From positions 1 through 64,000 of the forward strand of contig NZ_JAAGBB010000023.1 in NCBI RefSeq assembly GCF_018129085.1: a stretch of DNA of 64,000 nucleotides, in the 5' to 3' direction. Every line of letters begins with the position of its first letter. The stretch's first letter is position 1. Made by a program: the position numbers and the translations under genes. The notes below the pieces were generated by a model that searched no databases, was not told where the DNA came from, and worked only from the letters and a program-made list of their open reading frames with translations. This document shows positions 17,165 through 24,912 of this stretch, piece after piece. This stretch comes from Plastoroseomonas hellenica (GTDB taxonomy: Bacteria; Pseudomonadota; Alphaproteobacteria; Acetobacterales; Acetobacteraceae).

Positions 17165-18157
17165 ATGTCCGAAATCCCGATCCCGGCGCCCCGCACCTCT
17201 CGCCGCCGGCTCATCGCCGGATTGGCAGGCGCGGGCATGCTGGCGCGGCCGGCCCTGGCCCAGGCCTACCCGGTCCGGCCCATCCGCCTGATCGTCGGCT
17301 TCGGTGCCGGCGGGATCAGCGACCTGATCGCCCGCATCGTGGCGGAGAGCGCGGGCAGCGTGCTCGGCCAGCCCGTGGTGGTGGAGAACCGCACCGGCGC
17401 CGGCGGCAACATCGCCTTCGAAGCGGCGGCGCGCGCGGCACCCGACGGTTATACCCTGCTGGTCGCGGGCGTCAGCACGCTGACGGTGAACCCAGTCCTC
17501 ATCCCGACCAGCAGCTTCGACGCGGGGCGTGACCTCGTCACCATCGGGCCCTTGGCGACGACGCCGCATGTCCTGGTGGTGCGTCCCGGCCTCGCCGCGG
17601 ATCTCAGCGCGTTCATCGCCAGGGCGCGCGCCGCCGATGGCGACATGACCTGGAGCACGGCCGGCGTTGGCACCTCGCCGCACCAGACCATGCTGCTGAC
17701 CCAATCGCTGGCGGATCTCCGCTTCACGCCCGTCCACTACCGCTCCGGCGCTGCCGGCGTGCAGGCGGTGCTCACCGGGGAGGTGCAGGTGACGGCGGAG
17801 GCGACCGCGGTGGTGGCCGAGCACATCCGTGCCGGCACGCTGCGGGCATTGGCCGCGGCCGCGCCGGCCAGGCTCGCGCTGCTGCCCGACACGCCGACCG
17901 CGGCGGAAGCGGCGGGCCTGCCTGGCCTGACCAATGGCTCCACCATCGGCCTCGCCGCGCCGCGCGGCATCCCGGATGCGATCCGAGACCGCCTGGCCGC
18001 GGCGTTCCGGGAGGCCCTGGAACGCCCGGCGCTGCTGGAGCGCCTGGCCCAGCAGGGCACGCTGCCGCTCCGCGGCGATGCCGCGAGCTTCGACGCCCAT
18101 GTGGAGGAGGAGCGCGCCCGCTGGCGGCCGCTTCTTGTGGGCCTGTCGGCGAACTAG
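17165..18157 (+). CDS. Bug/TctC family periplasmic tricarboxylate-type binding protein
   Basis: A 330-residue Bug-family solute receptor. The N-terminus carries a twin-arginine-like export signal (TSRRRLIAGLAGAGMLARPA, then LAQA|YPVRP). Family blocks follow: PIRLIVGFGAGGISDLIARI, VVVENRTGAGGNIA, a DGYTLL turn and VHYRSGAAGVQ. Bug proteins bind carboxylates in the periplasm for TctAB-type carriers or for signalling; no TctA/TctB genes are in this window. The start at 17165 leaves a normal signal peptide. An 11-bp direct repeat (GTTGGGCAACA at 16991 and 17077) lies in the upstream region. It converges with a 55-residue gene, overlapping its stop codon. Ligand unknown. Confidence 0.88.
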   Translation: MSEIPIPAPRTSRRRLIAGLAGAGMLARPALAQAYPVRPIRLIVGFGAGGISDLIARIVAESAGSVLGQPVVVENRTGAGGNIAFEAAARAAPDGYTLLVAGVSTLTVNPVLIPTSSFDAGRDLVTIGPLATTPHVLVVRPGLAADLSAFIARARAADGDMTWSTAGVGTSPHQTMLLTQSLADLRFTPVHYRSGAAGVQAVLTGEVQVTAEATAVVAEHIRAGTLRALAAAAPARLALLPDTPTAAEAAGLPGLTNGSTIGLAAPRGIPDAIRDRLAAAFREALERPALLERLAQQGTLPLRGDAASFDAHVEEERARWRPLLVGLSAN

Positions 18158-18321
18158 CCGGGCGCGGTGCTGCGCAGCCGCGCGGCCTTCATCGTCATCT
18201 CCTCGGAGATCCGCTCGAGCAAGGGCTCGAGATCGGTGTGCGGCTCGTGATGGTCATGCGGCGTCGCCTCGACCGCGGCGCGCCGCGCGGCGCGCTCGCC
18301 GCTCTGTTCGGTGCCAGGCAT
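18154..18321 (-). CDS. Small hypothetical protein, 55 aa
   Basis: A short gene too small for routine ORF lists. It begins MPGTEQSGERAARRAA and ends ARLRSTAPG, with a predicted charged helix around LEPLLERISEEMTMKAAR. The start has a strong, well-spaced GAGGAG about 7 nt upstream, which is the main evidence for translation. It converges with the Bug gene, the two stop codons overlapping. No membrane segment, no known family. Function unknown. Confidence 0.5.
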   Translation of the reverse strand: MPGTEQSGERAARRAAVEATPHDHHEPHTDLEPLLERISEEMTMKAARLRSTAPG

Positions 18322-18479
18322 GCTGGACTCCTCGAAATTCCGCGGCCCGAGATGGCCGCATCGGGGAGTTGGGCATGCGCCGCCGCGATGCCTCCTTCCG
18401 GGATGCGGCCCCAGCCATGCTCGCGGCGCGCCTGTGCAAGCCTGGGACCGATGCCATGGGTGGCGCGCAGCGCCCTGCG

Positions 18480-18674
18480 CTAGGTCAGCCTCTTCCGCCG
18501 CTCCAGCTCGGCCTCGGAGGGAGTCTCAGGCGCGAAGGATCCGGTCCTGACCTCACCCGCACGCGCATAGCTCGCGATCAGCACGCCGCTTGGCGAGGTC
18601 GTCGCCTTCGAGAGGGTGAAGGCCGCCGGCATCGTGCCATCGCCGAACAGACGCTTCCCGCGGCCGACATCGCG
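18480..18674 (-). pseudogene. Remnant of a dihydrofolate reductase/RibD-like gene (C-terminal piece only)
   Basis: The last ~64 codons of this frame read GKRLFGDGT near the start, then [19 protein letters not shown] and TGSF, the standard C-terminus of the stand-alone dihydrofolate reductase family (RibD C-terminal domain fold). The upstream frame loses all similarity before 18675: the expected NADPH-binding and N-terminal parts (about 130 residues) are absent, and no start codon with a ribosome site is evident. It is therefore a decayed, non-functional fragment. Its neighbours are intact. Confidence 0.65.
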
Positions 18675-18787
18675 GATCGACTTTCTGCGGCGGAAGCACT
18701 GGCGCACGCATAATCCGCTGGATTGCCTGCCGCCGCCGGCAGCAGTATGGACGTCCTGCCACCCATGAAGGAAAGGAGGGCTGCGCG

Positions 18788-18856
18788 ATGACGTTCTTTC
18801 GCCACTACCGGCAGCGCGGCCCCGTTCACGCCCTGCGGAGATCTCCGCAGGGCTGA
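18788..18856 (+). CDS. Possible 22-residue leader peptide upstream of the ABC-F gene
   Basis: An ATG at 18788 follows AAGGAAAGGAGG with good spacing and opens a 22-codon arginine-rich frame ([11 protein letters not shown]..., ending TGA at 18856). The last codons lie in the perfect palindrome at 18831-18852. ABC-F resistance genes in other bacteria are often controlled by ribosome stalling on such leaders, so this could be an attenuator about 190 nt before the ABC-F start. This is an inference; the frame could be fortuitous. Confidence 0.35.
   Translation: MTFFRHYRQRGPVHALRRSPQG
18831..18852. promoter_or_regulatory. Perfect 22-bp palindrome
   Basis: An unbroken palindrome with half-site CCCTGCGGAGA, centred on AGATCT, between the dihydrofolate-reductase remnant and the ABC-F gene. 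It could act as an operator (dimeric repressor), or as a hairpin with no loop in the leader RNA. No T-run follows, so a simple terminator is less likely. Confidence 0.5.
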
Positions 18857-19043
18857 CCCGAAGCGGTCGCTGATCCGCCTCTCCCTGGTCTGTCCCTGTC
18901 GGTGATGCGCGCCGAGCCTCGCGGCTCCGGCGCTTGGCTATCGTGGCAATCACCGCTCGCGCCCCGCCGATATCCGCGTCTTCGGGCACCCGGTGTGCCG
19001 CCACGCGCGAGGGGTGCCAGTCCGGGCAGACCAGAGAACGACC

Positions 19044-20573
19044 ATGGCTTCGATCACCCTCAAGGATCTCGGCGTCGCATTGGGCGCGCCGCTGTTCTCC
19101 GACCTCACCCTCTCCATCGCGGCCGGCGACCGGCTCGGCATCGTCGCCGCCAATGGCCGGGGCAAGTCCACGCTGCTCCGCTGCATCGCCGGCACGCTCG
19201 ACCCGACGACCGGCGACATCACCCGCTCGCGCGGCCTCCGGGTCGGCCATGTCGAGCAGGAGATCCCCGCAGCCCTCGCCGCCATCCCCTTCCGCGACGC
19301 GGTCCGCGGCGCATTGCCCGCGGATCTCGCCGGGAGCGAGGGATGGCGGGTCGATCTCGTGCTCGACGGGCTCGCGGTGCCCGAGGCGCTGCGCGACCGG
19401 CCGATCGCCGCGCTGAGCGGGGGCTGGCAGCGGCTGGCCATGCTCGCCCGCGCCTCCGTGACGGATCCGGATGTGCTGCTGCTCGACGAGCCGACCAACC
19501 ATCTCGACCTCGCCCGCATCGCCCAGCTCGAGGGCTGGATCAATGCGCTGCCGCGCGAGGTGCCGGTGGTGATCGCGAGCCACGACCGCGCCTTCCTGGA
19601 CGCGACGACCAACCGGACGCTGTTCCTGCGCCCGGAGCGATCCGTCGTCTTCGCGCTCTTCTATGCCCGGGCGCGGGCGGCGTTGGCGGAGGCCGACGCC
19701 GCCGAGGCGCGCCGTTACCAGAAGGACATGAAGACGGCGCAGCAACTGCGCCGCCAGGCCGCCAAGCTCAACAACATCGGGATCAACTCGGGCAGCGACC
19801 TGCTGACCGTGAAGACCAGTCAGCTCAGGCAACGCGCGGAGCGGTTGGAGGATGCGGCGCGGCCCGCCCATCAGGAGCGATCGGCGGGCACCATCCGGCT
19901 CTCCAACCGCGGCACGCATGCCAAGGTCCTGATCACCCTCGCCGATGCGCCGGTGACGACGCCGGATGGCACGCTGCTGCTCCGCACCGGCAAGCGCTTC
20001 ATCCACCAGGGCGACCGCATCGTCCTGCTCGGCCGCAACGGCGTCGGCAAGTCACGCCTGGTTGCGCTGATCCGGGCTGCCATCGAAGCACCGGACATGA
20101 CGGGCGATGCCGTCAAGGCCACGCCGTCACTGGTGCTCGGCCACAGCGACCAGGCGCTGTCCGGCCTGGCCGATCGCGATACGCCGCTGGCCACGCTCTG
20201 CCGGCGCTTCCCGCTCGGCGAGCAGCGTGCCCATGCCTTGCTGGCGGGTGCGGGGATCGCGATCGAGAAGCAGTCGGCACCGATCGGCAGGCTCTCGGGC
20301 GGGCAGAAGGCGCGGCTCGCGATGCTGGTGCTGCGCCTGACCGAGCCGAATTTCCATCTGCTCGATGAGCCGACCAACCACCTCGACATCGACGGGCAGG
20401 AGGCGCTGGAGGCGGAGCTGATGGCGCAGGAGGCGAGCTGCCTGCTGGTGTCGCACGATCGCAGCTTCGTCCGGGCGGTCGGCAACCGCTTCTGGTTGAT
20501 CGAGAACCGGCGCCTCACCGAGGTCGATGGGCCGGAGGATTTCTTCGCCGCCGTGGCCGAAGTGGCAGGGTGA
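19044..20573 (+). CDS. ABC-F family ATPase (ribosome-associated)
   Basis: A 509-residue protein with two ABC domains and no membrane segments. Domain 1: Walker [11 protein letters not shown] (~residue 34), signature LSGGW, Walker [13 protein letters not shown] charged linker follows ([18 protein letters not shown]). Domain 2: Walker A GRNGVGKS, signature LSGGQ, Walker [12 protein letters not shown]. Both catalytic glutamates and switch histidines (SHDRAF, SHDRSF) are present. ABC-F proteins bind the ribosomal E-site and act in translation quality control or antibiotic protection; which one cannot be decided. The start at 19044 ([10 protein letters not shown]) fits the family N-terminus. The leader frame and palindrome upstream suggest regulated expression. 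Confidence 0.9.
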   Translation: MASITLKDLGVALGAPLFSDLTLSIAAGDRLGIVAANGRGKSTLLRCIAGTLDPTTGDITRSRGLRVGHVEQEIPAALAAIPFRDAVRGALPADLAGSEGWRVDLVLDGLAVPEALRDRPIAALSGGWQRLAMLARASVTDPDVLLLDEPTNHLDLARIAQLEGWINALPREVPVVIASHDRAFLDATTNRTLFLRPERSVVFALFYARARAALAEADAAEARRYQKDMKTAQQLRRQAAKLNNIGINSGSDLLTVKTSQLRQRAERLEDAARPAHQERSAGTIRLSNRGTHAKVLITLADAPVTTPDGTLLLRTGKRFIHQGDRIVLLGRNGVGKSRLVALIRAAIEAPDMTGDAVKATPSLVLGHSDQALSGLADRDTPLATLCRRFPLGEQRAHALLAGAGIAIEKQSAPIGRLSGGQKARLAMLVLRLTEPNFHLLDEPTNHLDIDGQEALEAELMAQEASCLLVSHDRSFVRAVGNRFWLIENRRLTEVDGPEDFFAAVAEVAG

Positions 20574-20606
20574 TGCCCTGCCGGCGCGGCCTCGCGGACG
20601 GAGGCA

Positions 20607-22250
20607 TCAATCGGCGGCGAGCCGCGTCTGGACCGGCTTCGGCAGGATCGCCTTGACGCTGGTATCGACGATGATGAATTGCGGCCCGGGCGCCGCCAGC
20701 AACGCGGCGATGTCAGGCACCTCCGCCAGCGTCCGGATGCGCGTCACGGCAAGGCCATAGGCGCGGCCGATCAGCTCCAGGTCGGGATTCGTGAAGCTGG
20801 TGCCATTCACCCGCCCGGGATATTCCCGCTCCTGATGCAGGCGGATGGAGCCGTAGGTCCCGTTCTCGGAGACCACGACCTTCAGCGGCAGCCCGCGCTC
20901 CAGCGCGACGGCGAGCTCGCTGCCGGTCATGAGCAACCCGCCATCGCCGACGAAGCAGATGACCGGCCGCTCCGGCGCGCGCAGCGCCGCCGCGACGGCC
21001 GCGGGCACGCCGAAGCCCATCGCGCCGGAGATCGGCGCGAGGAGGCGCTGCGGCGGCCGGAACTCGATCACCCGGTAGACCGGCGCGCCGAAGGTGCCGG
21101 CATCCACGGTGACGATCGCATCGTCGGGCAGCGCCTTGCCGATCGAGGACACGACCTCTTCGAAAGGGATGCCGTCGTCGACGTCGAAGCGGCGCGGCGC
21201 GGCGATTGCGCGGCGTTGCTCCGACAGGGCATCGATCCAGCCCGTGCGGTCCGGCAGCGCAGCAGGCGGCGCGCTGACCGTCGCGAACAGCGCGTCGGGG
21301 CCGCAGGCGATGGCGAGGTCGCAGCCGAAATGGGTGCCGAGCACGCCGTGATCGGCATGCACATGCACCAGCCGCTGGGCCGGCCTGACCAGGCGGGGAA
21401 AGCTGTATCCCTGCGTGGTGATATCCGACAGCCTCGCACCGAGGACGAGGATGAGGTCGGCCTGCCGCAGCACCGCCATCTGCGCCTCGGGATTGGCCAG
21501 GCCCATGTCGCCGGCATAGAGCCGGTGCGCGTTCGGCAGCAGGTCCTGGCGCCGGAAGGAGACGACGGCGGGCAGGTTCCAGGTCTCGAGGAAATCGAGG
21601 AGTTGCCGCCGGCCGTCGTCGCCGGCGATCGCGCTGCCCGCGATGACGAGCGGCCGCTCAGCCTGCGTCAGCATGCCGCGCAGCGCGGCGAGCGAGGCCG
21701 CGTCGGGGGCGGCGGCGATCGGGGCCTGCGGGCGCACCGGTTCCGCCGTGCAGTCGGCGGTCAGGATGTCCTCGGGCACCGCGATCACGACCGGGCCGGG
21801 AACCCCGCTGGTGGCGGTCTGGATGGCCCGCAGCACCGTCTCCGCGGCGCGCTCGGGATCGGTGATCTCCGCCGTCCATTTGGCGATGGAGCCGAACATC
21901 GCCTTGTAGTCGATCTCCTGAAAGGCATCGCGCCGGACGTCCCTGGCCGCGACCTGGCCAACGATCAGGATGAAGGGGATGCCATCCTGCTGCGCTGTAT
22001 GGACGGCGATCGCCGCATTGGACGCGCCGGGCCCGCGGCTGACGCAGGCGATCCCCGGCCGCCCCGTCAGGCGCGCATCGGCGAGCGCCATGAAGCCGGC
22101 CCCGGACTCGTGCCGGCACACCACGGTGTCGATGTCGGAGCGGCCATGGAGCGCGTCGAGGAGGCCCAGATAGCTCTCGCCCGGGACACAGAAGACGCGG
22201 TCGATGGCGTGCGCGGCGAGGGAATCGACGATGAGCTCGGCGACGGTCAT
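20607..22250 (-). CDS. Thiamine pyrophosphate-dependent enzyme (acetolactate synthase-like)
   Basis: A 547-residue protein with the three ThDP-enzyme domains. The N-terminal pyrimidine-binding domain has FCVPGESYLGLLDAL and the catalytic Glu in CRHESGAGFMA. The middle domain is of the nucleotide-binding type. The C-terminal pyrophosphate-binding domain has GDGGLLMTGSELAVA followed by NGTYGSIRLHQ (GDG...NN-type Mg2+ motif, here with N...G). It resembles the large subunit of acetolactate synthase and related carboligases or decarboxylases. No regulatory small subunit (IlvN) is adjacent, so a catabolic role such as oxalyl-CoA/benzoylformate/glyoxylate-type decarboxylation is as likely as branched-chain synthesis. 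A LysR gene lies 98 nt upstream on the same strand. Confidence 0.87.
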   Translation of the reverse strand: MTVAELIVDSLAAHAIDRVFCVPGESYLGLLDALHGRSDIDTVVCRHESGAGFMALADARLTGRPGIACVSRGPGASNAAIAVHTAQQDGIPFILIVGQVAARDVRRDAFQEIDYKAMFGSIAKWTAEITDPERAAETVLRAIQTATSGVPGPVVIAVPEDILTADCTAEPVRPQAPIAAAPDAASLAALRGMLTQAERPLVIAGSAIAGDDGRRQLLDFLETWNLPAVVSFRRQDLLPNAHRLYAGDMGLANPEAQMAVLRQADLILVLGARLSDITTQGYSFPRLVRPAQRLVHVHADHGVLGTHFGCDLAIACGPDALFATVSAPPAALPDRTGWIDALSEQRRAIAAPRRFDVDDGIPFEEVVSSIGKALPDDAIVTVDAGTFGAPVYRVIEFRPPQRLLAPISGAMGFGVPAAVAAALRAPERPVICFVGDGGLLMTGSELAVALERGLPLKVVVSENGTYGSIRLHQEREYPGRVNGTSFTNPDLELIGRAYGLAVTRIRTLAEVPDIAALLAAPGPQFIIVDTSVKAILPKPVQTRLAAD

Positions 22251-22348
22251 GGTGCTTCCGGTATGGTTTCCCGGATGATGCGCGTGGCGGAGATCACCGT
22301 CAGCCCGGCCATTCCTCTATCAGATATTCCTTGCCGGCATGGGCGGGG

Positions 22349-23317
22349 TCAGGCGCCGACGAGGTCGAGGCTGTCCGCCTCCGCGGCGTCGATCTTGCCC
22401 GACAGGCGCCCATCGGCCAGCGCCCGCCGCGTCTCGTCCCGGATGGTGCGCGCCAGCTCCCGCATCGCCCGGGTGGTCGGGCGCTGCAGCGAGAAGGCCA
22501 GCATGAAGTCCTGCCGCAGCCCGGGGTCCACGAGCCGGCGGACGCCGAACTCGGCCTTGTCGAGATCAGGCTTGATGACGCCGTAGGGCAGGATCGTGAA
22601 GCCATGCCCCGCCAGGATGAGCTTCTTGAGCGCGCTGAGGGCATCGACCTCGACCCTGATGTCGAGGTCGAGCGACAGGCGCCGGCACGCGGCATCCAGC
22701 GCGCGGCGCAGCCCATGATTCTGCCCGACCAGCAGCAGGGGAATGCCGGACAGCCCGGCTGTCGGAAAGCTCGCCGCATCCTGCGCCAGCGCGTCCACCT
22801 CCCGCCGGCGGCCGAACAGGAACAGGTCCATGGTCATCAGGTAGTCCATCCGGATGTAGGGGGATCGCCGGGCATTGTTGATGACGGCCATGTCGATCCT
22901 GCCGGAAGCCAGCCATTCGTTGATGAAGCCGGAAAGCCCGTCGACCAGGTGCAGCTTCACATGCGGGAACTGCGCGGAGAACTGCGTGACCAGCTCCGCC
23001 CCGATCGCTTCGCTGAAGGATGGCGGCATGCCTACGGAGATCTCGCCGGCCGGAATGGCGGAGGCATCGCGCAGGTCGGACTTCGCCTGGGTCAGGTCCC
23101 TGATGATCGGCGCGACCACCGCCTGGAACTGCTCCCCCTCCCGCGTGAGGCGCGCGCCGCGGCCGTGGCGATAGAAGAGCTGGGTGCTGAGCTCATCCTC
23201 GAGCTGGCGCATCTGGCGGCTGAGCGCGGGCTGGGCGACGCCGACCAGGGTCGCCGCCTTGGAGAAGGAGCCGCTCTCGATGACTGCGAGAAAGTACTCG
23301 AGCTGGCGAAGTTCCAT
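22349..23317 (-). CDS. LysR family transcriptional regulator
   Basis: A 322-residue LysR regulator. Start MELRQLEYFLAVIESGSFSK at 23317, HTH with VAQPALSRQMRQLED, and effector domain with the typical GEISVGMPPSFSEAIGAEL. The form resembles CbbR/NAC/Cbl-type regulators of aromatic and carbon metabolism. It is co-directional with the ThDP-enzyme gene downstream and may control it, or the divergent antiporter across the 320-nt gap. Effector unknown. Confidence 0.88.
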   Translation of the reverse strand: MELRQLEYFLAVIESGSFSKAATLVGVAQPALSRQMRQLEDELSTQLFYRHGRGARLTREGEQFQAVVAPIIRDLTQAKSDLRDASAIPAGEISVGMPPSFSEAIGAELVTQFSAQFPHVKLHLVDGLSGFINEWLASGRIDMAVINNARRSPYIRMDYLMTMDLFLFGRRREVDALAQDAASFPTAGLSGIPLLLVGQNHGLRRALDAACRRLSLDLDIRVEVDALSALKKLILAGHGFTILPYGVIKPDLDKAEFGVRRLVDPGLRQDFMLAFSLQRPTTRAMRELARTIRDETRRALADGRLSGKIDAAEADSLDLVGA

Positions 23318-23637
23318 GGGCGACTGTCCGCCGTATCCATTCCCCGATCCCCGCACCATAGTCCCGCGGCGTCCGGGCACAACGCGGGATATGCCGCGGC
23401 GGCATGGGCCAGCGCGTAAAACCCCGTTGCAAGCCGTGACTCGGATCGGCAGGGCGCCGATGCCTATAGGGGTGCGCCACAGCCACGGATGCGCAGTTCC
23501 CGATGTCCCCACTACTACACCTGTCGCATAGCTTCACTCCCGTGGCGTTGATCCCGGTCTCGGCATTGATCCCGGGCTTGCCGGGCTGAGGTCCCGCCAG
23601 CGGCAGCGCCGGGTGCGCGGCCGCCAGCGGAACCATC
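23318..23637. other. Intergenic region, divergent promoters (320 nt)
   Basis: No convincing gene on either strand. It separates the LysR gene (minus) from the antiporter gene (plus) and should hold both promoters. A near-direct repeat TTGATCCCGG / TTGATCCCGG occurs around 23549 and 23566. No recognisable riboswitch or RNA gene. Confidence 0.4.
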
Positions 23638-24912
23638 ATGGAACCGGCCCATCACCTCCTCCTGCTGGGCGGCTTCCTCGGCCTGCTCGGCATCGCCGCG
23701 GGCCTGGTCTCGGCCCGCCTCGGCACGCCGGTGCTGCTCGCCTTCCTGGCGCTCGGCATGCTCGCCGGGAAGGGCGGACCGGGCGGCATCGTCTTCGACG
23801 ATTTCCGCGCCGCCTATCTGATCGGCAGTGCGGCGCTCGCGATCATCCTGTTCGAAGGTGGGCTCAAGACGCGGCGCGCCACGCTGCGGCTGGTGCTCTG
23901 GCCGGCGCTGGCGCTCGCCACGGCCGGCGTCGCGATCATCGCCGTCCTGGTCGCCGCGTTCTTCGTCCTGGTCCTCTTTCTCCTGTCCGCCTCGCCGCCC
24001 TGGCCGCATCCGGTCTGGGCGCTGGCGCTGCTGATCGGCGCCGCCGTCGCGCCGACCGATGCCGCGGCGGTGTCATTGATGCTACGCCGCGCCCGGGTGG
24101 TGGTGCCCGAGCGTGTCACCGCCGTGCTCGAAGTGGAATCCGGCCTCAATGATCCGGTGGCGGTCTTCCTGACCATGCTGGTCACCCATTGGCTGCTCTC
24201 GCCCGGCGGCATGACCGCGGGCCAGGGCGCGCTGCTGCTGGTGCAGGAGATGGCGGGCGGCGCGATCATGGGGATCGCGGGCGGCCGTGCGCTGCTCTTC
24301 GCGCTGCGCCGGATCAGGGTCGAGGCCGCGCTCTGCCCGGCGCTGGCCCTCATGGGCGCGCTCGCCCTCTTCGGCGCCGCGCAGAGTGCCGGGGCCAGCG
24401 GCTTCCTGGCCGTCTATCTCGCGGGCGTCGTCATCGGCAATGGCGGGCTCGGTGCCCGCGCCGGCGTGGAGCATTTCTTCGAAGCCTTCGGCTGGCTCGC
24501 GCAGATCGTGCTGTTCCTGATGTTCGGCCTGCTCGCCACGCCGCAGGAGATCCTGCCCTCATCCCTGGTCGGGCTCATCGCCATCGTGGCCGCCGGGCTG
24601 CTCGCGCGATCCGTCGCCTGTTCGGCCTGCCTGCTGCCCTTCGGCTTCACGCTCCGTGAGACCGCCTTCGCGTCCTGGGTCGGGCTGCGCGGCGCGGTGC
24701 CGATCTACCTGACGACGATCCCGCTCCTGGCAGGGGTCGAGGGCGCGCATATCCTGTTCGAGCCGACCTTCGCGATCGTCGTCATCTCCCTGCTCGCCCA
24801 GGGCTGGACGATCGCCCCGGTCGCCCGCCTGCTCGGCTTTCCGCGCGGTGCGGACCGACGGTCGCAGGCGCCGGCGCCGGATCCCCCGCCGGCGGTCAGG
24901 CGACGCGGATGA
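23638..24912 (+). CDS. Cation:proton antiporter (CPA1/NhaP-type)
   Basis: A 424-residue membrane protein with about 12 hydrophobic segments. The conserved antiport core is visible in GAAVAPTDAAAVSLML and in VESGLNDPVAVFL, which carries the Asn-Asp pair that exchanges cation for H+. Another conserved segment is SWVGLRGAVPIYL. The fold matches the potassium/proton or sodium/proton antiporters of the CPA1 group, but the C-terminal cytoplasmic TrkA-C/CorC regulatory part is missing: the protein ends in a short Pro/Arg tail. It maintains pH and cation balance at the inner membrane. The 3' end overlaps the convergent GGDEF-EAL gene by 17 nt. Confidence 0.87.
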   Translation: MEPAHHLLLLGGFLGLLGIAAGLVSARLGTPVLLAFLALGMLAGKGGPGGIVFDDFRAAYLIGSAALAIILFEGGLKTRRATLRLVLWPALALATAGVAIIAVLVAAFFVLVLFLLSASPPWPHPVWALALLIGAAVAPTDAAAVSLMLRRARVVVPERVTAVLEVESGLNDPVAVFLTMLVTHWLLSPGGMTAGQGALLLVQEMAGGAIMGIAGGRALLFALRRIRVEAALCPALALMGALALFGAAQSAGASGFLAVYLAGVVIGNGGLGARAGVEHFFEAFGWLAQIVLFLMFGLLATPQEILPSSLVGLIAIVAAGLLARSVACSACLLPFGFTLRETAFASWVGLRGAVPIYLTTIPLLAGVEGAHILFEPTFAIVVISLLAQGWTIAPVARLLGFPRGADRRSQAPAPDPPPAVRRRG

